From the NCBI RefSeq assembly GCF_963924675.1, contig NC_089220.1:161919270-161983269 (forward strand): a stretch of 64,000 bases of DNA. The letters run 5' to 3'. Each line of letters opens with the position of its first letter. Positions within the stretch are counted from its first letter, which is position 1. Below, one piece after another: positions 37,468 to 47,936 of the stretch. A program made the translations under genes and the position numbers. Origin of the DNA: Phocoena phocoena (lineage: Eukaryota > Chordata > Mammalia > Artiodactyla > Phocoenidae). The notes under the pieces are model-generated. The model was not told where the DNA came from, did not search any database, and worked only from the letters and a program-made list of their open reading frames with translations.

Positions 37468-38599
37468 ATCAAACATATGTATAAGTCAGTCCTTTACATT
37501 TGTAGTTTAACAATTGAATTATTTCCATTTAACTGGCAGCAGATGGTGTGTGATTATTGCCTTCCTAATAAAAAAAAAGCCTGTCAGTACTTGTTAAATG
37601 TGGATTAAGCCAAGGGTTACTGAAACTGCTTGGGTTTTCATGAATACAGTTAATTCAACTTGAATTTGGCAATTAAATTGTGTAGAAATCACATAAATTA
37701 TATATGCGTTATGCATCTTGGCACCTCAGCTTCAAAATGAAGTAGTTGGGTAGTGAATTCCTCTTGGAGATAAAACTTATTTTTGCTATTTTAAGTTAGA
37801 AAATAAAATTGTCCCTGTGTAAACATGGGCGGTAGTTTGCATACTTTAAAGTTCATTATGCTTGTGAGATGTTCTCCAGCCGGAGTCCAGGGAGACTGTG
37901 CAGCCTGTTCATCTGCCCGGCATTCTCACTGGTTTGAAGGAAGGCAGCTCGGAGGTACTGCAAACACAGTACCTCACTTACCACCCCAGCAGCAGAGTGA
38001 ATGTAAATGGTATTTTCAACTCTTCAGAAATTGTGATCACATTTTTTTAAAAAGGTAAATTATTATCCAGCAGGTGTATAAGCCTGTTCAGAAGAGTTGA
38101 GGCTCCTTTAAAAAATTGACTCTTTGGGTCGAAACTGGAGTAACTGCAGTATCATATAAAGTTTTCGGGATGGGATGAGTGTTTGATTCAGTGGAACCTA
38201 TTGCATTATGTATTGATAGAAAACAACGCAAGTCATTTGGTCTCAAGCTTGAGGTTTCTGTGTGTGGTATATATTTTTTTATGAGAGTTGACTTTTTAGA
38301 GGGTTGGTTTGGTTGTTATTGTTTTCAGGGTTTTTGCCTCTCAGGGCTTTGCCTCATCTTTCATCTTCATGATATTTTTCTGGGAAATCTGTTTCAGGCA
38401 TGGCACAGGGATGGTCCCTACTGAAGCTCCCTTTGCTCCCTCCAGGCCTCAGTTGATCTTTCTGCTCAGTGGATCCAACACTTTCCTTTCAGCTCATGAG
38501 AGCTCATCACTCATTTTTCTCCTGACAGGCTTAGATGCCTCTTCCTTTGATTTAGAAAAATACCTTTGCCAGTGATTTTTTTAAAGGAAAGTTTTTAGA

Positions 38600-38645
<46 letters not shown>

Positions 38646-39065
38646 TGAGATTCTAGAATAGAATAGGAAGAGACATAGAAAAAAGATACAGGAAGGCTGT
38701 GAAGGTAGATGTATTTTGGCATTTGAAGGAACTTTCCAATAAAGCAGGACAAAAATTCCACCATCGATTAGGATTTGGGTCCTTCATCTAAAGTCAGTCT
38801 GACACAAGTTGGGGAACACAATAGGCTGAACTGTATACAGATCCGTAGAAAATCAGTAATTGAATATCAGTAATTTTATGAGACACAACATGATATTTTA
38901 AAGTTGTTTTTTTTTCAATTAGAATTAACAGGACTTGGTAACTGATTGCATTCGGTGGTGAAAGAGGAAGGAGTTAAGTGACTTTGATAAATGTTGATCT
39001 TTGGTGTTTATCTTGAATTTAAATTCATGGTCATTAACATCAGGATAGATAATAGCTGTCATATA
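37468..39065. other. Repeat-poor block plus (GT)n microsatellite
   Basis: 37480-38580 holds no recognised repeat. A pure (GT) run of about 42 bp lies at 38602-38643. Open frames lack domain features. Confidence 0.4.
38602..38643. repeat. (GT)21 microsatellite
   Basis: Uninterrupted GT dinucleotides. Other GT runs in the window: 13699-13714, 14075-14109 and 55354-55388 (interrupted). Confidence 0.98.
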
Positions 39066-39069
39066 AAAC

Positions 39070-39290
39070 TTTGTTTCAGGCACATTTCTATGCTATTTAT
39101 CTCTGTCTATCCATCCAATCAGTGAATCTTCTATTCTATGAGAAAGTATTATTATTATTCTTGATTTATGGAGCAGGAAAGGGAGGGTTAGAGAGAGAGC
39201 TTAGCTAACTTGCCCAGATCACATAGGTGAAAGGTGCTGGAGGCTGGGTTCTCATTCAAGATCTCTGACTCCAGAATCTGGCCCAGAAGC
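39070..39290 (-). mobile_element. MIR SINE remnant
   Basis: 'tatttatctctgtct...agcaggaaagggagggttagagag', then 'acttgcccagatcacataggtg' and 'ggctgggttctcattcaagatctctgactcc' follow the antisense MIR consensus. Confidence 0.75.
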
Positions 39291-39329
39291 CCCACGTCAT
39301 CCCGCAGTGGGTTCTGAATGCCACCCCCT

Positions 39330-40205
39330 GTCACATACTTGTCCCTGGTGCATTTCTTCTCCTCTCCTCTCCTGTGGGACTATTTTATAGATCTCCTTTC
39401 TCCTCGAACCTCCAGTATCTCCTCTCCTACATGCATTTTCAGCTCATGACTTTGTTTCTCCACCACTGTTAATTCCCCGTCCTCCTAAATCTGCATCCAT
39501 ATATATACTCTGCCTCACCTCCAGAGGATCAACTGTCCCAGCAGCTCCTCCCCTAGATAGTAGAGCATATCCCCTTTACTCAGCGACATTCCTGTAGCAA
39601 TAGTCTCATAAGCATACAAACCAGTTTTCATTTCTCTTCTTAAAAAGAGAAACTCTTTTTATCTCACATCTTCTTGTCAGTTACTCTCCTACTCTTATCC
39701 CCACTGTGACAAAACTCTTGGAAAGAGTTACCTATAATCAATTCTCCAAATTCCTCTCCTCCCATTCAGTCCTGAACTCTGAGTAGGCTCTGGTCTGCTG
39801 CTCTTGACAGTCACTAATAAGCGTCGCATTGTTGCAGTACCCATCTGTCCATCTTTTCTTAGTTGATCTCTCAGCTGCATTTGACATAGATATCACTCTC
39901 TCCTTTTGAATTCCATCTTCAGTTTAGTTTCCGGAATGCCAGACTGTCATGACTTTCATCCTACATTCCCAACTGTTGCCTCTCTGCCACTTTTGTTCTT
40001 TATCTTTCTGACCTCGAATTGCTGGAGTGGAATAGCATTCAGAGTTTTTCTTTTCACTACCTTGGTGCTCTCATCTGCGTCATGGTTTTCAATATTGTCT
40101 GCATCAGCTTTTCTTGGGCACCATTTCGGATCCTCAGAGACTCTCTTTTGTTTCGGCTTTTCATTGCCTTTGAAGTGCACCCCTGCACCTTTTGTCTCTT
40201 GCCTC
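39330..40205 (+). mobile_element. L2 LINE ORF2 (reverse transcriptase) remnant
   Basis: At 39860-39889 the plus strand encodes LVDLSAAFDI, the RT box around the first catalytic aspartate of CR1/L2-type LINEs. Upstream 'caaaactcttggaaagagttacctata' and downstream 'cttggtgctctcatctgcgtcatgg' fit the L2 ORF2 in order. Strongly decayed; the 213-codon frame at 39906-40547 is a chance run across L2, LTR and SINE. Confidence 0.7.
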
Positions 40206-40210
40206 CTGCA

Positions 40211-40762
40211 TGCCATAGATTATTGGTGTTCTCTGAAAATTCATATGTTGAAACCAAATCCCCAAGATTTGGGACATGACTTGGTCAAAGTGAATGCAAT
40301 CAGAGACCTCACTTTTTTTTATTGTTTTTTTTTTTTCTGGTATGCGGGCCTCTCACTGTTGTGGCCTCTCCTGTTGCGGAGCACAGGCTCCAGACACTCA
40401 GGCTCAGCAGCCATGGCTCACGGGTGCAGCCGCTCCGCGGCATGTGGGATCTTCCCGGACCGGGGCACGAACCCATGTCCCCTGCATCGGCAGGCGGACT
40501 CTCAACCACTGCGTCACCAGGGAAGCCCCGAGACCTCACTTTTATAGAGACCTCAGATTGCTTCCTCTCCGCTTCCTTCATGTGAAGACATGGAGAAAAG
40601 GCTGTCTATAAACCAGGAAACGAGTCCTCCCCAGACACTCAATGTGCTGGTGCTTTCATCTTGGACTTCCCGGTCTCCAGAACTATGAGGAATAAAGTTC
40701 TATTGTTTATAAGCCACCCAATCTATGCTATTTTGTTACAGAAGTCCAAACGGACTAAGACA
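40211..40762 (+). repeat. MLT1-like LTR split by a SINE
   Basis: Left part 'aaaattcatatgttgaaaccaaatccccaa'. Right part 'catgtgaagacatggagaaaag', 'gcttccggtctcc'-like text and the end 'taagccacccaatctatgctattttgttacag...ggactaagaca'. About 325 bp of LTR remains once the SINE is discounted. TG...CA termini. Confidence 0.8.
40317..40529 (-). mobile_element. CHR SINE inserted in the LTR
   Basis: Minus-strand copy with T-rich tail at 40311-40336 and head at 40529. Flanked by gagacctcactttt at 40303-40316 and 40530-40543, an exact 14-bp duplication. Confidence 0.95.
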
Positions 40763-41687
40763 CCGCAAGAGGCTTTGTGCCACCTGGAGACCTCTGCACC
40801 TGTGCAACCCATCCATACTTGTGCAGCCTGGAGTTTACACCACTGGGACATGAGATCCAGTGGGTAAATTCTCTCCTCTTTCACACTTTTTGGCTCTCCT
40901 ATCATAGTCAGTTTTGCTGTTCCATCCCCTGCTGCTTTAGTTTTCATCACTACTTCACAACTCTCCAAAGAAAGGCAGTGAGCAATGAATATCATTTACA
41001 TTTTCCTCTAAGTCCTCCAAGTATAGCCTTGACAAAAATATATCTTTTCATTAGATTACAGAATTGTCTACAACAATCATATTCTACAGTCCTGTTTCAG
41101 GCTGGATGCTCTCTATTCAACGCTAATTTACTGCGTTAAATTACACTTACTATATAACTGTATACCTTTGGATTGTTTTGTAAGTAATTTCCCTGTGTTT
41201 CTACAACATACCCACACATCATAAATGATCATTTTTCCTTTCCTAATTTTGCTTCCTACTTACTAGTGGAGCAATGATAGTTGTCTTGCCTTCTGTATAG
41301 GTACTATTCCAACTTCTTATTGATGGTTTGATGTTATGTTTAGCTTAGTTAGTGAATCTTTCTAATTTCTCTCTTAGTCCTGCTTGCTTTTGTTAATCAT
41401 CTGCCTTAAACGTACCTTCCAGTGTCTTGCAGCAAGTGTCTCTGACTCATGCTTTCTCACTTCAAACCCATACCATACACATCTTCTATTCTCTGACTGG
41501 ATTTTATTCAGCTGTAATTCTAAGAACTCTGAACACAAACAGGCCTTTAAAAGGTTGAAGCAAAAGTAGTTCAAGAGAGAATAGAATGGTGAATAGAATG
41601 AGAAATACCAGACGTGTCCTTGTTTACCACTGAAGAGCAAAAAAAGAAAAAAAATCATTATTATTCACTTGGACATCTTCCTGTTCT
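40763..41687. other. Unassigned sequence
   Basis: Nothing recognised. The open frames up to 120 codons (40777-41139) show no domain. Confidence 0.4.
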
Positions 41688-41700
41688 TGCAAGTCTTTTT

Positions 41701-42003
41701 TTAAAATAAATTTATTTTTGGCTGCATTGGGTCTTCATTGCTGCGCACGGGCTTTCTCTAGTTGCAGGGAGCGGGGGCTACTCTTCGTTGTGGTGCGCGG
41801 GCTTCTCATGGCGGTGGCTTCTCTTGTTGCAGAGCACGGGCTCTAGGCACGCAGGCTCAGTAGTTGTGGCACACGGGCTCAGTAGTTGTGGCACACAGGC
41901 TTAGTTGCTCTGTGGTATGTGGGATCTTCCCGGACCAGGGCTTGAACCCATGTCTCCTGCATTGGCAGGCGGATTCTTAACCACTGCGCCACCAGGGAAG
42001 CCC
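41701..42003 (-). mobile_element. CHR SINE, long form
   Basis: Minus-strand copy with 'cagtagttgtggcacacggg' modules in the body. Flanked by tgcaagtcttttt (41688-41700) and tgcaagtttttg (42004-42015). Confidence 0.9.
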
Positions 42004-42015
42004 TGCAAGTTTTTG

Positions 42016-44500
42016 AAGGACCCTTCTAAGAAGTTTTTTAATAATTACAAGCAGCCTGTCCCGTGGCTCCCTCCCTCCCTCCCACCCTTATCTCTGTACT
42101 CTTGCCAAAGAACAAAGGGTAAAGGGCAAGTACAAAAGCAAACGTCATAGATGTTAAAAATAAAAAATAAATAAATTAAAAAAAAAAGCAAATGTCAAGG
42201 AACCGTGCATCACTAAGATTTAATCACATTTGGCATATTCCATGTCTGATTTATTTGTGTAGCTTCTGTCTTTAAACCTACAAGCCAGGTCTTGTGTATG
42301 TCATGTGGAGTGATAAGAGTTTTGGTCACTTGTTAGATAACATAATATGGTCTAAGTTCTACTTTTTTTCTAAACACAGACACATATGAATACCCAGTGA
42401 ATTTGTTTTCTTTATTTATAATCATGTATTTCCTGAACTGAACTGGTCACCTTAACATCTGAACATCTGTTGTGATGTTGTCAAGCTGTTAATGACTTAC
42501 TACTTTAATCTTCCAATATGTTGGTTTCTAATCCTTCTCTCTGTAATGATTATTATTTGTTGTCACTCTTCTCTAGCTGTCTTTATCAAGGGTTGGCTTC
42601 TCAAACATTACAACAAAAGCTTTTGATGAGACAAATATTCAATAACTGTTCAGTGGAAGGATGGAGTTGTACTAGAGACCTACATATATGGTTTAAGTAC
42701 AAAAATTAAATTGTGAGAAGACTGGAGTGAGATTCTTCTAAATCATATAGAATATCTTTGTGAAGATTTGTAAACCTATATGAATTTTATTTTAAATAGA
42801 ATTCCTTTTCCTAAACAGGGTTTCAGTGTTGCCAAGTTTAGGGATTTCATATACCCATCAGCTTTCTTTGGTATAGAGTTTTACCCGGGAATATCTATCA
42901 TACTAAAACAGTGTTCTTCCCTGTGTACCATTCACAGTCTGATACAGAATTAAATAAATGAGGTAAACTCAGATCAAATAATATTGTGGATGGCTACCTT
43001 CTCCAGTTATTCCACCTTACCAAATCCTACCCTTGTGCAAATACGCTGTTCCCATTGTGGGAAATATGGCGAGGCTTCCCGTCAAGCTTGCTTGTTGGTT
43101 CAGCATGAGATCCTGAAGTTTACACTTGGACCTCAAGCAGCCTAGTTTCTCCTCTTCTGGGATCTATGCGCCAGTGAGTGCTTGCTGGTTGCTCAGCTCA
43201 AGCTGTGTGCTCACCATCCTGCTCATGGAAAGTACCCTTGGTAGAAAGAGGGGCCTTATTTCCTTCATCTTTCATTTACTACTTGATATTTCTCAGATAT
43301 TCTCTACCATACTACTCTATCAGAGAATCACTTTTAATTTCCAATAGAAACATTTTTTTTTTGCAACTGTGCAACTAGAGTTCCTATGAATTTCCAGCAA
43401 GACTGTGAGAGACCACTATTGCTATTCTCATTATAGCTTAATGAAAAGTTATCTTACACAAACCATTTTTAAGTACCCTTATGTTAAAATCCACAAGGTA
43501 AGTTTCTGGTTTGGTTATAATTTTTAGAAAATATGTCTTTAATAATAAAGTTTTCTTAAAGCAAGTTGAATAGAGAGTAATCAGAAGAGATTCATTTCAA
43601 AATATGCCCTTTCCCTTAAATTTGAAATCAATGTTTTATCTTCTTAAAATCAAAATCAATATTAAATACAAGGAAGGAAGAGTCCATGGGGCCACAAGGC
43701 TATGTTAGACAGCCTGGCTACTACGGCATTGTATTTCAGTAAACTCAACTGCAAGCTGGGGACCTGAACCAACATGCCCCTGCATCTCGCAAGGTCGCTT
43801 TTCAGTGGGATGGACTTTGAACGTGGGGTTGGTGGTCGATTGAGATCATCACCTGCCTCCACCTGCTGTCAAGACTTTGGCTAAGAAGAAGTTTAACCTT
43901 GTGCTCATAGATACCTTGAAAGAGATACTCTAATATTTGTGGAAAATCTAACCTCTTTACACCCTCTTCACTTCTGCACAGTTAGCTCTCTGTAGAGTTG
44001 TATTTATTTTATGGCAGAAACCAGTACTAACAAACACCCATCCCACTGTGGAAGAAAGCAATAGAACCCCGCAGTTTGAGAGATCATACAGTTTTGATTA
44101 CTCCAGGGTCTGTGGATGGCTCTTCTTCAACTAAGAATGTAATCATCACACTATATACCCAAGTCCTGTGGGAACAAAATTGTCGGCAAAACATTCTCAA
44201 GTCTTAAAGGCAAAAATTATATGTTTAGTTTGGGGGGAAAAAGGTCATTATAGCACAAAACTTTCTCTAAGGTGGTGTCATTAGCTTTGTTATAATGTCT
44301 AAACAGTGAAGGGATGGTTTCTGGAAATTTTTCTGTGCTCTAGACCCAGATTCTTGCTATCCAAGCTCCCTTCTCGCTTCTCTACGAGGTATTAGAAGAC
44401 TTTTCCTGCTCCTGCATCTCCCAGCTCTTTATTCTTCATGAGGACTGCCCCTCCTACTGCCTCATTAGTATCTTGTCTTCCATTTTAGCATCTGCTCTTA
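42016..44500. other. Unassigned sequence
   Basis: No gene or repeat confidently recognised across 2.5 kb. Short AT-rich tracts at 42150-42190. Frames are short and without domains. Confidence 0.4.
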
Positions 44501-45229
44501 GACCTGCATAACAAGAATGGTCTAGGAGAGAAGGTGGTAAGATGGGGTTTGGGGACTGGTGCACTCATGACCTTGTGAGTAAAACGGACACCACTCAGAA
44601 TGGTATGTGGGGCAAAATAATTCCTGACACAAGGTGACAGCCCAACTGCTAATGATTTTACCAGTAGTGACCCGGAAAATAAATGCCCTCGAGGATGCAA
44701 CGATTAGGTTATTTGAAACCAAAGCTTTCAAAGACAGCAGAGTTGGCTGGTTACTGCTAAGTGGTATTAGTGCCCTGCAGAGGGATGATGAGAAACTGCA
44801 GGTCCTTGGGAAGCAGTTCAAGGCTCAGAGTGAGAGCCGGCAGGCCTGCTATTCTCAGGTCAGGCCCTGGCTGGGAAAACCTTAGACCCTGAAGTGTGAG
44901 ACTAAAACATCCACGTGAATGCCCCGAACCCTCAGAACCTATCGGTGGTGTGGTATCGTCAAGGGGTGAGGGAAGGTTGACCTTCTGTTGACCTCTCTCT
45001 CCACTCCGGTGTCTCCACACCTCTCGGCAGGTGTACTGGCTGTCCCCGCCCCAAGCTGGCAGTGCTATGACATTCACGAAAAGAGTGGCTAGCTGCTAGA
45101 ATTAACATAAATTTCTGCACACACTGAGGATCTGTAAACACATCTAATGCACTTTTGTCTCTGAAATCCTGAGTTGATGCATCCTTTCTCCCAGGATGGG
45201 TAGAACAGCTGGAAGGCATGGGGAACGGG
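44501..45229. other. Unassigned GC-richer sequence next to the LTR candidate
   Basis: Opposite-strand frames overlap (44522-44821 minus, 44634-44885 plus). The plus frame contains 'RDDEKLQVLGKQFKAQSESRQ', which could be a decayed coiled coil, perhaps retroviral. Not assigned. Confidence 0.3.
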
Positions 45230-45773
45230 TGTTAACCTTCCTACTGATGTGGAAGTAAACAACGACCACCCAAATGAGGACACACAGAGGCTCTTTATTC
45301 CCAGCTTGGTCTAGCAAGAGTTAGTCGCTGTCATTTGCACAGACTCAAAGGCAGGCAGCGAAGTAGGGAAGTTTTATAATGAAAAAAAGGGCTTCAGGTG
45401 TGGCCTCATTGGACGTTGTTGTCATGGGGAAGCCGGAGGCGGACTAACGAATAACACGTGAGGCACGTTATCTGATTGGTTTGGGGACCGTGTTTGACTC
45501 TCTCTGGTTGATCTTGAGTTGGAAGCAGGGGCATAAAAGGAGAGAAGCTGGCAGTTATAGAGCAAGTCCTAACCATTCTGCGCCAGTTGCTGCAGTGGTT
45601 GTGGTTTAGTTTCCTGGCCTGGTTGCCACAGAAGTGGTGGGTCAAGTTCTATCATCCCATGTGATCTGGCCACTGTCTATTTCTCTACTCAGTCTCTCAC
45701 CAGGGCGGCTCCAACAGCTGCACCTTGGCACTTTCTCTTGTATTTGGTGCTCCTTTCCCCACATGCTACCCCA
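45230..45773 (-). repeat. Candidate endogenous-retrovirus LTR, minus strand
   Basis: On the minus strand a 544-bp segment starts TG (45773) and ends CA (45230). In order it carries CCAAT boxes (45475-45479, 45408-45412), a TATAAAA box (45372-45378) and an AATAAA signal (45294-45299). The spacing from TATA to AATAAA, about 75 bp, suits a short R region. A purine tract (GGGAGGGCGGGGGAAGAGAA) sits immediately 5' of the TG, as a polypurine tract does before a 3' LTR. The family is unknown; no viral protein is claimed. Confidence 0.55.
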
Positions 45774-45794
45774 TTCTCTTCCCCCGCCCTCCCT
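45774..45794 (-). other. Candidate polypurine tract
   Basis: Nearly pure purine on the minus strand, ending exactly at the candidate LTR start. In retroviruses this primes plus-strand DNA synthesis. Confidence 0.4.
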
Positions 45795-46795
45795 GAAATC
45801 TTTCCTTTGGGGGGCTGGGGAGGAGAGGGTCCTCCAAGGGCCAGCGCTTCCCCCATGCTACAAGATGCTGCAGAGATCTCTCCTCCAGGCAACAGATGCC
45901 CTCCTTAGGAGCTGTCCCTGTCTCCTCTCCTTGGCTGCCAGGCCCATAACTAGAGTTAAATCCCAGCATAACCTGGCCGTGGATGGGCTGGGCTTGATAA
46001 CAAAGGAAAGAAATTATACACTATAGAAGTTGTAAGAATCAGTCATACATGCCATACCGTGCAGAGCCTAAGGAGAGCCCCAGGACTGGATTTTGAAGGT
46101 TCTGGAATATTGGCCTGAATCAGCAGTAATTCAAGGACTTGGGAGAACTTTTTCACAACACAGGATTTTAAACCCTAGCAACGAGTCCAGGGGGTGGGGT
46201 GAACTCATTTCTCAGGTGATGCTTACAAGCCTGGAGAAAGTGACGGACAAAGGCAAACAAAGTAGATGTGCCCGAGTTTCCAGGGCAGAGAATATTGCTG
46301 CGGGAGACACAGTATAGAGGGCTGGGGGGAGCCCAGAGGGCACATCACTGACCAAGACCATGAGGAATGTGCTGATGAAAGGGTCACCGCCACCACCACG
46401 TTCAGTGGTGACTCTCCTTTGCAGTCCACACCTTTTGATAAGATAAGTGGTCACAGGATGTGGCTCGTTCTTATCCAAGGGAATGGTGGGGCCCTGAAAT
46501 AATAGAGACCAGGTAGCAGGATCTAACTGCCAGAGGCCAAGAGTCTGTAACTGAGGTTCCATAATGATCCTCAAGGTCAGAGGGGCAGCTGAACGGCCTT
46601 GACCTGCAGGAAGTTGTGGATGTGGTTATTAGAGCTTGGCATCGGAAGGGGGAACACAGATGGGCAGACAATGAGGGCGTTGCTTCACATCTGCCAGCAG
46701 AAAAGGGGGAAATGGAGGTGCAGAAGGTTGATGGTTGTCAGCCCAATAAAAATCATGACCTCTTGCTCAGTTCCTGGACTCAGCCTAATTTTTTT
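45795..46795 (-). other. Possible internal ERV remnant, unassigned
   Basis: If 45230-45773 is a 3' LTR, this stretch would be decayed internal sequence. The longest minus frame (46212-46574, 120 codons) has no domain that I recognise. Confidence 0.25.
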
Positions 46796-46804
46796 ATATT
46801 AATA

Positions 46805-47935
46805 GACTTTACTTTTTAAAAAAATTTTATTTTATAGACTTTACTTTTTAGAGCAGTTTTAGGGTTACTGAGAATTGCTCTTTGCACAGGAAGTACAGAG
46901 AGTTTGGCATAACCCCTCTCCCTTGCTTCACCCCCACAGGTTCTCCTATTATTAGCATCTTGCATTAGTGTGGTATGTTGGTTAGAACTGATGAACCAAT
47001 ATTGCCATTATTATTCACTAAGGTCCATGGTTTACATTAGGGTTCACTCTGTGTTGTGCAGGACTGGGTTTTAACAAATGCATGACGTCAGGTATCCACT
47101 TTCACAGAATCATATAGGATACTTTCAACACCCTAAAAATTCTGTGCCCCATCAATTTCTTCCTTCCTTGGAACCCTAGCAACTACTTATCTTTTCACTT
47201 TCTCTATAGTTTTTTTTTAAATTACTTTGAAATCTTTATTTTTTAAACATCTTTATTAGAGTATAATTGCTCTACACTGGTGTGTTAGTTTCTGCTTTAT
47301 AACAAAGTGAATCAGCCATATATATACATATATCCCCATATCTCCTCCCTCTTACGTCTCCCTCCCATCCTCTCTATCCCGCTCCTCTATAGTTTTGCCT
47401 TTTCTGAAATGTCATACAGTTGGAATCAAATCTATCTTCTTTTACTTAGAGTATTTAATTTCCTCCATGTCTTTTCATAGCTCATTTCCTCTTATCACTA
47501 AATACTGTTCCATTGTATAGATGTACTACAATTTGTTTATCAGCTCAGCTGTTGAATGACTTCTTCATATTTTCCAGTTTTTGGTGATTATAAATAAAGT
47601 GTTATAAATAACTTGTGTGGACCCAGTTTTCAAATAATTTGGTTAAATACCAAGGAGGGTGATTGCAGGATCGTAAGGTAGAGTGCGTTTAGTTTTGTAA
47701 GGAGCTGCCAAACCGTCTTCCACAGTGGCTGCACCATTCTGCGTTCCCACCAGCAGGGCATGAGAGTTCCTCCTTTTTTGGATTTTAGCCATTTTAATAG
47801 ATGTGTAGTATTATATCATTGTTTTAACTCACAGTGACCTGCACACGTGTTATGTTGAGCATCGTTTCATATGCTTATTTGCCATCTGTATATCTTCTTA
47901 GGTGAGGTAACTAGTCATACCCTTCCCTCATTAAA
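46805..47935 (-). mobile_element. Old L1 3' part, minus strand
   Basis: 'agcagttttagggttactgag' starts the 3'UTR. 'ggatcgtaaggtagagtgcg', 'gctgccaaaccgtcttccacagtggctgcaccattctgcgttcccacc' is the antisense ORF2 end. A younger L1 tail is nested inside at 47214-47384. Confidence 0.8.
47214..47384 (-). mobile_element. Nested 5'-truncated L1 tail with target-site duplication
   Basis: 171 bp of the same 3'UTR as the 3.7-kb L1 ('aaacatctttattagagtataattgctctac', then 'tctcctccctcttacgtctccctccc'). Flanked by ctctatagtttt at 47202-47213 and 47385-47396, exact over 12 bp. Confidence 0.9.
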
Positions 47936-47936
47936 A

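Noticed and set aside
39906..40547. The longest open frame in the window (213 codons, plus strand)
   Set aside because: It runs across an L2 fossil, an MLT1-like LTR and an inserted SINE, each with independent histories. The tail is a translated SINE. Not a gene.
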